7,597 bases of DNA from Candidatus Sulfopaludibacter sp. SbA3 (lineage in GTDB: Bacteria; Acidobacteriota; Terriglobia; Bryobacterales; Bryobacteraceae): contig CAMDKT010000289.1 in the NCBI GenBank assembly GCA_945900935.1, positions 1-7,597 of the forward strand, given 5' to 3'. Positions 1 through 5,815 of this stretch are shown piece by piece; within the stretch, counting starts at the first letter, position 1, and every line of letters starts with the position of its first letter. The notes under the pieces were generated by a model. The model was given only the letters and a program-made list of their open reading frames with translations, did not search any database and had not been told where the DNA came from. A program made the position numbers and the translations under genes.

Positions 1-2
1 CC

Positions 3-104
3 GAGGTCTCGAATTTCAAACGATTCAAAAAGCTCATCGACCGATTGATCACTCTGTCCATTGAACGATCTCAACTCAAAATGAATATGGATAAGAAGCA
101 GTGA
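3..104 (+). CDS. Possible C-terminal tail of an upstream gene (partial, unrecognised)
   Basis: A reading frame open from the left edge (first full codon at base 3) runs 33 codons to a TGA at 102-104. The predicted tail is rich in Lys, Arg and Ile/Leu (for example NFKRFKKLIDRLITLSIERS) and would form an amphipathic, positively charged helix, as seen at the ends of many proteins. I do not recognise a family. Base composition here is more AT-rich than in the genes to the right, which could mean a horizontally acquired gene or simply non-coding DNA. The minus strand also has a short open stretch starting with ATG at 60 and running off the left edge, but it lacks a good ribosome binding site. Nothing beyond frame openness and composition supports either reading. 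Confidence 0.3.
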   Translation, partial: EVSNFKRFKKLIDRLITLSIERSQLKMNMDKKQ

Positions 105-128
105 GAGGGGGCGTTGTCAGGTTGGTGA

Positions 129-182
129 GAACTCGGTAGTCTTGAGAAGGTACTATTCGACCTCTATGAGTTCGAATAGAGG
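129..182. repeat. Cluster of overlapping, mutually exclusive short inverted repeats
   Basis: Three perfect inverted pairs share bases. CTATTCGA (153-160) pairs with TCGAATAG (172-179), with an 11-base loop. CCTCTAT (161-167) pairs with ATAGAGG (176-182), with an 8-base loop. GAACTC (129-134) pairs with GAGTTC (168-173). The first two compete for 176-179, and the first and third compete for 172-173. The cluster lies about 25-75 bases past the possible stop codon at 104. No run of T follows on either strand, so it is not a textbook intrinsic terminator. It could be a terminator-like 3' end structure, an operator region or a mobile-element end; the sequence alone does not decide. Confidence 0.4.
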
Positions 183-631
183 GGAAGTCACAATCTTCTG
201 TACGTTTCTTTCCTGTGCGATTGCTTCCATGCCGCCGGCGAGGAGGCAGTACCGATGGCGTCTGACAGCATCGACGGCAAAAGTGGCCGTTGATTTCCGG
301 ATGCTGGGGCAACGGCAGTTCGTCCCCATCAGCCGCGTCTGGCCGCAATGTTTCTGCCGCGGCCGGATGCACTGCGCCATCACTTGTTTGGTGAAGTGCG
401 GAGCAGTCGCGCGGCTCAACGAAAGGGGGCATCCCGCCACGCTTCGGCCTTTCCAACCGCCGCGTTACGTTAAGGGTGCTGGATGGAAATTCGCGGCGAC
501 CGCGCAAACATTTCGGTGCCCGGAGGCCCGCGCTGTTGAACCGCCGGATTCAGGTTTATGGGCCACTGGCCGGGCGGTTCCGGCAGGCTGCTCTCTACCT
601 CCGTCGATGGTTCGGGGTACACTGGTCAGTC
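183..631. other. No convincing gene; leader region of the cyclase gene
   Basis: About 450 bases with several open frames on both strands, none looking like a real protein. The predicted products are rich in Arg, Pro, Cys and His in the way typical of wrong-frame translation of GC-rich DNA, they contain no family motif, and none starts behind a good Shine-Dalgarno. A promoter for the cyclase/SDR pair is expected here, but I found no convincing -35/-10 pair: a TTGAAC at 536-541 has only TTTATG at 555-560 behind it, with a 13-base spacer. The stretch may include decayed coding sequence. Confidence 0.5.
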
Positions 632-1429
632 GTGGATTCAAACTTACTTTCAATCGCGGCCGGTGCCCGTGTTTATGACTTGGCGCAGCCCTATTTCGTT
701 GGGATGCCGCATCATCCGTCGCATCCGCCTTACCTTTTTTCGCTGACGAAGAAACATGGCGATATGCATTCGCCTGCCGGGCATAGCTCGGCGGCGGACG
801 CGATTGCGATGGGGAGTCATGTGGGGACACATATTGACGGCTTCGGTCATTTCTCCTGCGGAGGAAAGTTACATGGCGGACATGTGGCCGCCGATGTACA
901 GAGTTATGCCGCCGGACTTTCCGTTCATACGGCGGAGAGGATTGAGCCCATTGTGCGGCGCGGGGTATTGCTGGACGCGGCGGGGCCGGATCGAGTGTTG
1001 GCCGAGGACGCAGTTTTGACGGCGGATGTGTTGCGCGGGATCGCCGAAGGGCAGGGCAGCGTCATAGGAGCCGGGGATGTGGTGCTGATTCGCACAGGGT
1101 GGGCGCAATATTGGGAAGACGCGACGCGCTATATCAACGCGGTGCGCGGGACGCCCGCCGGACCGGGTCCGGATTTGAGCGGGGCGCAATGGCTGAGTTC
1201 GCATGGGATCTTCGCGGCGGGGTCGGATACGGTGGCGTTTGAACGGGTGCCGTCCCATGACATGCCGGTACATATCCACTTACTCTTTGAGCGGGGGGTC
1301 CATATCATGGAGGCGCTTGATTTGGAGGCGCTGGCGCGGGACCGGGTGTATGAGTTTTTGTTTATCGCGGCGCCGTTGAAACTGCGGGGCGGGACGGGCG
1401 CGCCGCTACGGCCGGTGGCACTGGCGTAG
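632..1429 (+). CDS. Cyclase family protein (kynurenine-formamidase-like metal hydrolase)
   Basis: Predicted 265-residue cytoplasmic hydrolase of the cyclase/KynB fold family, whose members use a divalent metal to hydrolyse amide or lactone-type bonds or to make polyketide rings. The family signature HVGTHIDGFGHF is at residues 63-74; by family analogy His63, His67 and Asp69 bind metal and His73 is the active-site base. A second family region near the C-terminus (HLLFERGVHIMEALDLEAL, about 216-234) supplies a conserved His and Glu227. The core starts at about residue 13 (ARVYDLAQP), typical for the family. The frame is open further upstream to an ATG at 476, but those 52 residues are Arg-rich and unlike the family, so I chose the GTG at 632; its Shine-Dalgarno is weak. 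The SDR gene follows 17 bases after the TAG. The substrate is unknown: true kynurenine formamidase is possible, but no other tryptophan-degradation gene is nearby. Confidence 0.85.
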   Translation: MDSNLLSIAAGARVYDLAQPYFVGMPHHPSHPPYLFSLTKKHGDMHSPAGHSSAADAIAMGSHVGTHIDGFGHFSCGGKLHGGHVAADVQSYAAGLSVHTAERIEPIVRRGVLLDAAGPDRVLAEDAVLTADVLRGIAEGQGSVIGAGDVVLIRTGWAQYWEDATRYINAVRGTPAGPGPDLSGAQWLSSHGIFAAGSDTVAFERVPSHDMPVHIHLLFERGVHIMEALDLEALARDRVYEFLFIAAPLKLRGGTGAPLRPVALA

Positions 1430-1446
1430 AATGGGTTCTAGCTTAT

Positions 1447-2211
1447 ATGGCAAACGGAATTACAGGCAAAACAGCAATTGTAACGGGCGCGTCGCGCGGG
1501 ATTGGCGCGGCGACGTGCCGCATGCTCGCGCGGGAAGGCGCGGCGCGGATCGTGGTTCACTATCACTCGTTTCGGGAAGGTGCCGAGGCGCTGGGAACGG
1601 AATTGGAAGGACTTGGCGCGGAGGCCGTGTTGATCGGCGCCGATCTGGGAACGCAGGAAGGGATTGCCGGGTTCATACTGGCGCTGCAGGAGAAGGCGTC
1701 TGGCGCGGGGATATTGATCAACAACGCCGGACATCTGGTGAAGCGGGCGAAGTTAGCCGAATTTACAAGCGAACTGTGGGATGAAGTGATGAATTTGAAC
1801 GCCAAGAGCGTTTACTTCGTCTCGCAAGCGGTGGCACCGGGGATGGCGGCTTTGGGCGGGGGAGTGATTATCAATTTGAGTTCGATCGCCGCGCGCAACG
1901 GGGGCGGCCCCGGTGCGACGATCTACGCCGCTTCGAAGGCGGCGGTAGCCTGTATTACCAAAGGGATGGCGAAGGAGTTGGCGCCGCAGGGAATCCGGGT
2001 GAATGCCGTGAGTCCAGGCACCGTGGATAACTACTTCCACGAGAAGTACTCGTCACGGCAGATGCTGGACGGGGTGATCGCGCAGACGCCGGCCGGGAAA
2101 CTGGGAACGAATGAAGAGATCGCCGATACGATCCAGTTCCTGCTGTCCGATAGCGCGGCCTATATTATTGGCCAGACGATAGAGATTAACGGCGGGATGT
2201 ATATGGTGTAG
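1447..2211 (+). CDS. SDR family NAD(P)-dependent oxidoreductase
   Basis: A complete classical short-chain dehydrogenase/reductase of 254 residues, the usual length. The N-terminal Rossmann fold has the cofactor-binding TGASRGIG at 13-20, NNAG at 92-95, and the catalytic tetrad Asn118, Ser146, Tyr160 and Lys164 within YAASK. The VNAVSPGTV segment after the active site and the C-terminal IIGQTIEINGG also match FabG-like members. It would interconvert an alcohol and a ketone in the cytoplasm using NAD(H) or NADP(H). Annotation pipelines often label such proteins 3-oxoacyl-ACP reductase or glucose 1-dehydrogenase, but no fatty-acid gene is nearby, so a sugar or other small-molecule substrate is at least as likely. 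The ATG is 17 bases after the cyclase stop with only a weak Shine-Dalgarno, suggesting cotranscription. Its end faces the end of the minus-strand TadG-like gene across 93 bases, in which I see no strong terminator. Confidence 0.93.
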   Translation: MANGITGKTAIVTGASRGIGAATCRMLAREGAARIVVHYHSFREGAEALGTELEGLGAEAVLIGADLGTQEGIAGFILALQEKASGAGILINNAGHLVKRAKLAEFTSELWDEVMNLNAKSVYFVSQAVAPGMAALGGGVIINLSSIAARNGGGPGATIYAASKAAVACITKGMAKELAPQGIRVNAVSPGTVDNYFHEKYSSRQMLDGVIAQTPAGKLGTNEEIADTIQFLLSDSAAYIIGQTIEINGGMYMV

Positions 2212-2304
2212 TAGCAGAGGCTCGCCAATTCGCCGGGCATCACCGAACAACAGGCCGGGAGGCCGGGATGCTGGTGCCACTTGACTGCGTCGCTGGAGCC
2301 TGCG

Positions 2305-3393
2305 CTAGCTAAAGAGCTTAACGCGATAGAGTCCTGCGCCGCCGGCGCCGGGTTTGGTGGAGCCGATGACGGGGTTATTACCGAGATAGATCGCGCAGCA
2401 GGGTTTGTTGTTGTCTGTGCAGGAGTTGCCTTCGAGCAGAAACCGGGCGAATCCGACTACGACCGGAGGGTCCTGGGCGTTGTTGACGGGGCTGATCATG
2501 AGACGGCGCCCGTTGCCGTTGTAGGCGTCGTCGGTGGTGGAGGTCGTATCGGTATCCTGATCGAAGCGCATGTCCATGGCTGGGCCGACGTGCTTGTTGC
2601 CATTCACCGTATCGATAATGCTGCCGACTGTGAGGGGAACGGTGCTGTAGAAACTGTTATTGACAATGGCGTCGTAGAGACCGGAATTTCCGTTCCCTTG
2701 GCCGACGTCGATGTAGCCGCGGTCGCTGGAGCCGCCTCCAGGGTTGAAAGTAAGATCCCCGGGGCAACGGCCGCCGGGTTTGTTACGCTGACCTGGCGGC
2801 GCCCACTTCAAGGTATATCGCTCGCCGACGGTGTAGCCAAAATTTGGGTCCGCCGGGATCTGGGCATCGGGAGAAAACGGAGCGGTGCCCGGGCCGAGGG
2901 AATTTTCGAGGCCCTGGCCGGCGACGGCGGAGGCGGTGACATTTTGGGTGGTCGCGATGCCTGGCAAAACGGGCAGAAAGTAAATAGGGACGGGGGCCGT
3001 GAGGGTGACGCGGACGAACCGGTAGCCGGCCCCGGAGCCTGGATTCGATGAGTACGCGCCATTGGGCTGGGTGGCAAATTCAACCGTCGGCGCCGACACT
3101 GCTTGCGAGCTAAAGTTCCATCGATTTCGGGTGGCCGGCGTTCCGGGACCATTGGCGGCGGCGGCGTTGGCTTCGGCGATGCCGGCGGTCGTTCCGTCGA
3201 GCTCAAAGGCTGCGTTGATTGCGGCGGAATCGGCGAAATTCTGCAGCTCGGTTTTGGCGACGTAGACTCTGCCCAAGTCAACGGAGAGACCGGTGGCCGC
3301 CAAGATGGCGGGAATTAACAACGCCAACAATAACAATGCATAGCCCTGCCGTCGTTCCGCAGAAGGCAAAGTGTTAGATAAGCGCACTAGCAT
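2305..3393 (-). CDS. TadG-like pilus-assembly protein, copy 2
   Basis: 362 residues, last gene of the minus-strand cassette. One hydrophobic segment (about 18-38) follows a short basic N-terminus, then SVDLGRVYVAKTELQNFADSAA (37-58, shown in part): the signature of Tad/TadG-type proteins, which sit in the cytoplasmic membrane with the C-terminus outside. The rest is an extracytoplasmic region rich in Gly, Asn, Asp and Pro, containing APFSPDAQ, DPNFGY, YTLKWAP, SDRGYIDVGQG and a final LYRVKLF. It has four Cys (210, 325, 332, 333) that could form disulfides outside the cell. There is little room for the von Willebrand A domain of larger TadG proteins. It is a paralogue of the gene ending at 4400, with about half of residues alike by eye. 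ATG at 3393 follows CAGGGG with a short spacer. There is no Glu after the Gly preceding the hydrophobic segment, so no prepilin-peptidase site is expected. Confidence 0.8.
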   Translation of the reverse strand: MLVRLSNTLPSAERRQGYALLLLALLIPAILAATGLSVDLGRVYVAKTELQNFADSAAINAAFELDGTTAGIAEANAAAANGPGTPATRNRWNFSSQAVSAPTVEFATQPNGAYSSNPGSGAGYRFVRVTLTAPVPIYFLPVLPGIATTQNVTASAVAGQGLENSLGPGTAPFSPDAQIPADPNFGYTVGERYTLKWAPPGQRNKPGGRCPGDLTFNPGGGSSDRGYIDVGQGNGNSGLYDAIVNNSFYSTVPLTVGSIIDTVNGNKHVGPAMDMRFDQDTDTTSTTDDAYNGNGRRLMISPVNNAQDPPVVVGFARFLLEGNSCTDNNKPCCAIYLGNNPVIGSTKPGAGGAGLYRVKLFS

Positions 3394-3417
3394 GAACCCC
3401 TGGAATTCACGAAATCT

Positions 3418-3434
3418 ATTGCCTCATCGGCAAT
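3418..3434 (-). repeat. Hairpin between TadE-like 2 and TadG-like 2
   Basis: A perfect 6-base inverted repeat, ATTGCC and GGCAAT around a 5-base loop, lies in the 80-base gap between the second TadE-like gene and the second TadG-like gene. No T-run follows on the minus strand, so it is probably not a strong terminator. It may be an mRNA processing or stabilising element that sets the relative level of the last gene, or chance. Confidence 0.35.
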
Positions 3435-3473
3435 TTGCGCCACGATGTTATGCTTTTTTGTTTGCGAAGGAAG

Positions 3474-3941
3474 TCAGTTCGTGGCGCCCAACGATTCCGT
3501 CGTCAGCACCACTCGGAACGGCTTCAGGACCCAGTTACCAGGGAGGAACGGAACGACGAGGCTGACTGGATAACTGTTAATGGATATTTCAATCCGGTCG
3601 GTATCGGTACTTTGGCTGAAACGGCTGACATTGATCATGCTGGGGGTGAGGCCGAACAAGCCGCTCGACGAGTAGTTATTCGGGGGCGTGGGGGAGTTGT
3701 AGACGACCCAATTCTTGATCGTGTCGACGTTGTAGTTAGAGACGGCCGCGTATCGGGCGCCGGCGCGGGCTCGTTCGGTGAAGAACTGGATGAACAGAGC
3801 ATAGCGGCTGAGTTCGAGGATGGATACCAGGCACGTGATGAAGGCGACGGCGACTAGGGCGCCTTCCAGCATGGCCTGCCCGCGCTGACGCCCGCGCCGG
3901 TTTGCGGCGACCGGCACCCGGGGAGGAAAGTTAGCTGCCAT
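3474..3941 (-). CDS. TadE-like pseudopilin, copy 2
   Basis: 155 residues from the chosen start. A basic N-terminus leads to RGQAMLEGALVAVAF (residues 20-34): Gly21 followed by Glu26 at the fifth place and a hydrophobic stretch, which matches the class III prepilin-peptidase site of TadE/TadF pseudopilins (cut after Gly21). The helix continues to an ERARAGARYAAV segment typical of TadE; the rest would lie outside the membrane. A longer frame begins with ATG at 3962, but that codon has no ribosome site. The ATG at 3941 has AGGT nine bases upstream, so I prefer it. The start overlaps the last 11 bases of the preceding gene, indicating translational coupling. The role is presumed to be in building or anchoring a Tad/Flp-like pilus; no motor or pilin gene is in the window. 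Confidence 0.82.
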   Translation of the reverse strand: MAANFPPRVPVAANRRGRQRGQAMLEGALVAVAFITCLVSILELSRYALFIQFFTERARAGARYAAVSNYNVDTIKNWVVYNSPTPPNNYSSSGLFGLTPSMINVSRFSQSTDTDRIEISINSYPVSLVVPFLPGNWVLKPFRVVLTTESLGATN

Positions 3942-4386
3942 AGGGCTGATACCTGCCGGCATAGCGGGCGGTGGCGTAGGGTTTATTTATCAAACTGGTT
4001 GTCCAAAAAACGCCGTCGATAGTGTAGTTTTGAATCCCGACGGTGACATTACGAGGGACGCCGGCGGAGTCTTGCTCGATGGCGACGTTGACGTTTGAGG
4101 TCTGCAGCCCGGTAAGCATGGCGTTGCCGGTGCCTTCCGGATTGCCGTAGACCGCCACGTTCTTGATGCGATCGGTGAACTGCGTCACTGAGGAACCAAG
4201 TCCGTCGCGACCGCCAAAACGGGCGGCGTTGGAGACGGCGACCGTAAGCTGGTTATAGGCATAGAGGGAGTGGCCGAGAGCATAGACTCCACCGACAGTC
4301 GTCCACAGGAGTGTGACGCTGAGGGCGAACTCGATACTTATGTTGCCTCTTTGGCGGCGATTCCGTGTTTCGGTGACGATATTCAT
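3931..4386 (-). CDS. TadE-like pseudopilin, copy 1
   Basis: 151 residues. The N-terminus is basic (RNRRQRG) and leads directly to NISIEFALSVTLLWTTV: Gly14 with Glu19-Phe20 at the +5/+6 places, a good prepilin-peptidase motif for a TadE-type pseudopilin. After the hydrophobic helix comes NQLTVAVSNAARFGGRDG, resembling the TadE 'naAR.ga' segment. The remaining ~90 residues are polar with many Val and Thr, suggesting a beta-rich domain outside the membrane. It is not a close copy of its neighbour at 3474-3941: the N-terminal architecture is shared and the C-terminal halves differ, as expected for a TadE/TadF-type pair. ATG at 4386 has AAAGGAG five bases upstream. The stop overlaps the next gene's start, and the previous stop is 13 bases away. 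Confidence 0.85.
   Translation of the reverse strand: MNIVTETRNRRQRGNISIEFALSVTLLWTTVGGVYALGHSLYAYNQLTVAVSNAARFGGRDGLGSSVTQFTDRIKNVAVYGNPEGTGNAMLTGLQTSNVNVAIEQDSAGVPRNVTVGIQNYTIDGVFWTTSLINKPYATARYAGRYQPYGS
3951..3956 (-). promoter_or_regulatory. Ribosome binding site that decides the TadE-like 2 start
   Basis: GCAGGT on the minus strand; its AGGT ends nine bases before the ATG at 3941. It lies downstream of the alternative ATG at 3962, so it can only serve the shorter form. It is located inside the coding end of the preceding TadE-like gene. Confidence 0.45.
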
Positions 4387-4391
4387 CGGAG

Positions 4392-4398
4392 CTCCTTT
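4392..4398 (-). promoter_or_regulatory. Ribosome binding site of TadE-like 1
   Basis: AAAGGAG on the minus strand, five bases before the ATG at 4386 and immediately after the TGA of the upstream TadG-like gene. It is the strongest Shine-Dalgarno in the minus-strand cassette. Confidence 0.7.
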
Positions 4399-4399
4399 A

Positions 4400-5467
4400 T
4401 CAAAAGAAAAGTTTGACGCGATACAAGCCGCCCGAGCCGGCGCCTTTTTTGTCGGAATAGAGAACGGGGCTGTTGCTCAAATACACACCACAGCAAGGCT
4501 TTACATTGGAAGTGTCGCAGGAGTCTTCGGTGATCAGGAAGAGTCCAAAACCGACGACAAGACCGCTAGCTAGGCCATTATTGACGGGGACGACCATCAT
4601 CCGCCGGCCGTTGCCAAAGTAAGTTGCCTGGGTCATGGAGTACGGATCGGTATCCTGTTGGTACCTCATTGTCATCGCAGGCTGGACGTGTTTGTTGCCA
4701 CCCACGTGCTGGACCGGACTGCCGATAACGAGGGGAGTGGCTAAATGGTAACCGCCGTTCACGATGGCGTCGTAAAGGCCCGACTGGCCGCTGCCTTGGC
4801 CGACGTCGATATAACCGCGGTCGCTGCCACCGCCGCCCGGGAGAAAAGTTCTATCGCCGGCGCAGCGCTTGGGAGGTTGCCGTAGGCCATCAGGCGCCCA
4901 TTTCAGGGTATATTCCTCACCGATTGAATAGCCGAAGTTTGGATCCGTAGGATTTTGCGCGTCGGGGGAGAAGGGGGCCATCCCGGGTCCAAGTTGATTT
5001 TCCAGACCTTGGCCGGCGATGGCGGTCGCATCCACTGTCCTCGTGGAATCGGTTCCCGGCAAAATACGTAGAAAATAAATAGGGATATTCGCCGTGGCGA
5101 CTACCCGCACGAATCTGTAGTTCGCCGCCGTTAAGGGATTGGCAAACCAGGGGCCGACAGGCAGTTGCGCGAATTGAACCGCCCCGAGCGTGACGTTCGA
5201 CGTATCAAAGTTCCAGCGGTTGCGCGTGGCCGTGGTTCCGGGACCAACCAGGGCCTTGTTGTAGGCATCCGTTATGCCCGCGGACGTACCATCGAGCTCG
5301 AAGGCGGCGGCGATAGCGGCGGCGTCGGCATACTGCTGCAGTTCGGTTTTGGTGACGTAGATTCGCCCCAAATCGACCGAAATGCCGGTTCCGGCAATTA
5401 TGGCCGGGAGCAAAATAGCGACTGTGATCAGACTGAATCCGCGCTGAGTGTTGGGTGCGATTTTCAC
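4400..5467 (-). CDS. TadG-like pilus-assembly protein, copy 1
   Basis: 355 residues, first gene of the minus-strand cassette. The short basic N-terminus and hydrophobic segment (about 11-31) are followed by VDLGRIYVTKTELQQYADAAA (31-51, shown in part), the Tad/TadG signature. The extracytoplasmic part shares with copy 2 the blocks ATRNRWNF, YRFVRV, PIYFL, GQGLEN, APFSPDAQ, DPNFGY, SDRGYIDVGQG, SGLYDAIVN and the ending LYRVKLF. Cys202, Cys317, Cys325 and Cys326 match the four Cys of copy 2, and the 115-residue step from the first to the second is the same in both. It would be a single-pass membrane protein helping assemble or anchor a Tad/Flp-type pilus; the function of the C-terminal region is unknown. 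It starts with GTG at 5467, with GGAG about eight bases upstream. The usual von Willebrand A domain and its MIDAS motif are not seen. Confidence 0.82.
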   Translation of the reverse strand: MKIAPNTQRGFSLITVAILLPAIIAGTGISVDLGRIYVTKTELQQYADAAAIAAAFELDGTSAGITDAYNKALVGPGTTATRNRWNFDTSNVTLGAVQFAQLPVGPWFANPLTAANYRFVRVVATANIPIYFLRILPGTDSTRTVDATAIAGQGLENQLGPGMAPFSPDAQNPTDPNFGYSIGEEYTLKWAPDGLRQPPKRCAGDRTFLPGGGGSDRGYIDVGQGSGQSGLYDAIVNGGYHLATPLVIGSPVQHVGGNKHVQPAMTMRYQQDTDPYSMTQATYFGNGRRMMVVPVNNGLASGLVVGFGLFLITEDSCDTSNVKPCCGVYLSNSPVLYSDKKGAGSGGLYRVKLFF

Positions 5468-5507
5468 AGTGATTCTCCAATACGAATGGTTTGGACAGTG
5501 CTATTGC

Positions 5508-5513
5508 ATTGTA
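5508..5513 (-). promoter_or_regulatory. Candidate -10 element for the Tad-like cassette
   Basis: TACAAT on the minus strand, about 40 bases before the GTG at 5467, in the divergent gap. It overlaps a small inverted repeat GTAC-TG-GTAC (5511-5520) that could be an operator half-pair. No recognisable -35 box sits 16-18 bases upstream, so this is weak. The 186-base gap (5468-5653) should also hold the promoter for the small gene and glucarate dehydratase; TACACT at 5628-5633 is a candidate -10, also without a well-spaced -35 (TTGATG at 5601 is 21 bases away). Confidence 0.2.
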
Positions 5514-5641
5514 CTGGTACTATCGTCCCGATGATCCGGCGACTTTAGGTTGCGTGGATGGTTTTTTGCCTTAGAGATGGCTCCAGGGTCTTGACTAAGG
5601 TTGATGAACCGGTAGCCGCGCGTGCGGTACACTAGCTAGAG

Positions 5642-5647
5642 AAGGAG
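5642..5647 (+). promoter_or_regulatory. Strong ribosome binding site for a small TTG-initiated gene
   Basis: AAGGAG, six bases before a TTG at 5654. A near-ideal Shine-Dalgarno at ideal spacing is the main reason to believe the small reading frame that follows despite its rare start codon. Confidence 0.6.
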
Positions 5648-5653
5648 TTTTCA

Positions 5654-5800
5654 TTGGCAAACGAACTGGTTAACGACAGCGATCTTTACAAGGCAGAGTA
5701 TATTGGCAGCGGAACGTTTCTGATCAAGAAGCCGAAGCGGAGCGCGAAGAAGCGCCGCCAGTCGAAATTGAAGGGCTTGAAGCGCGGGATGCGGAAGTAG
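5654..5800 (+). CDS. Small basic hypothetical protein (48 aa)
   Basis: A 48-residue reading frame from TTG at 5654 to TAG at 5798-5800. The first half is neutral to acidic (ANELVNDSDLYKAEYIGSGT). The second half, after FLIKKP, is extremely basic: nearly every other residue is Lys or Arg, with no acidic residue after Glu15, ending in GMRK. It has no membrane segment or signal peptide. I do not recognise a family. The basic tail suggests binding to nucleic acid or ribosomes, but this is inference. Support comes from the strong AAGGAG and from codons such as CTG, AAG, CGG and GGC that match the neighbouring genes. It ends 15 bases before the glucarate dehydratase start, so the two are probably cotranscribed, and translation of the small frame may feed the next gene, which lacks its own good ribosome site. 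It could be a leader peptide or an independent small protein. Confidence 0.55.
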   Translation: MANELVNDSDLYKAEYIGSGTFLIKKPKRSAKKRRQSKLKGLKRGMRK

Positions 5801-5815
5801 TCCGGCTTTTCCCCT

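Noticed and set aside
153..440. Minus-strand frame of 95 codons that might be a transposase or other gene remnant
   Set aside because: No family motif could be named and an overlapping minus-strand frame is equally open; not supported as a gene.
476..631. N-terminal extension of the cyclase from the ATG at 476
   Set aside because: The extra 52 residues are Arg-rich and unlike the family, which normally starts near the GTG at 632.
142..678. Plus-strand frame of 178 codons covering the left region
   Set aside because: The product is rich in Arg, Cys and Pro without any motif, has no ribosome site, and runs into the cyclase gene in another frame.
2212..2304. Bidirectional terminator between the convergent SDR and TadG-like genes
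   Set aside because: Only a weak 6-base pairing with a wobble (GGCATC with GGTGCC) and a tandem GGCCGGGA pair were seen; no strong stem with a T-run on either strand.
2281..3051. Long plus-strand open frame (256 codons) with a Val/Gly/Ala-rich product
   Set aside because: It lies antisense inside the TadG-like copy 2 gene, which has a clear domain signature and a paralogue. The low-complexity product is a by-product of codon bias in GC-rich DNA.
3942..3962. Longer start for TadE-like copy 2 at the ATG at 3962
   Set aside because: No Shine-Dalgarno precedes it, while the ATG at 3941 has AGGT nine bases upstream.
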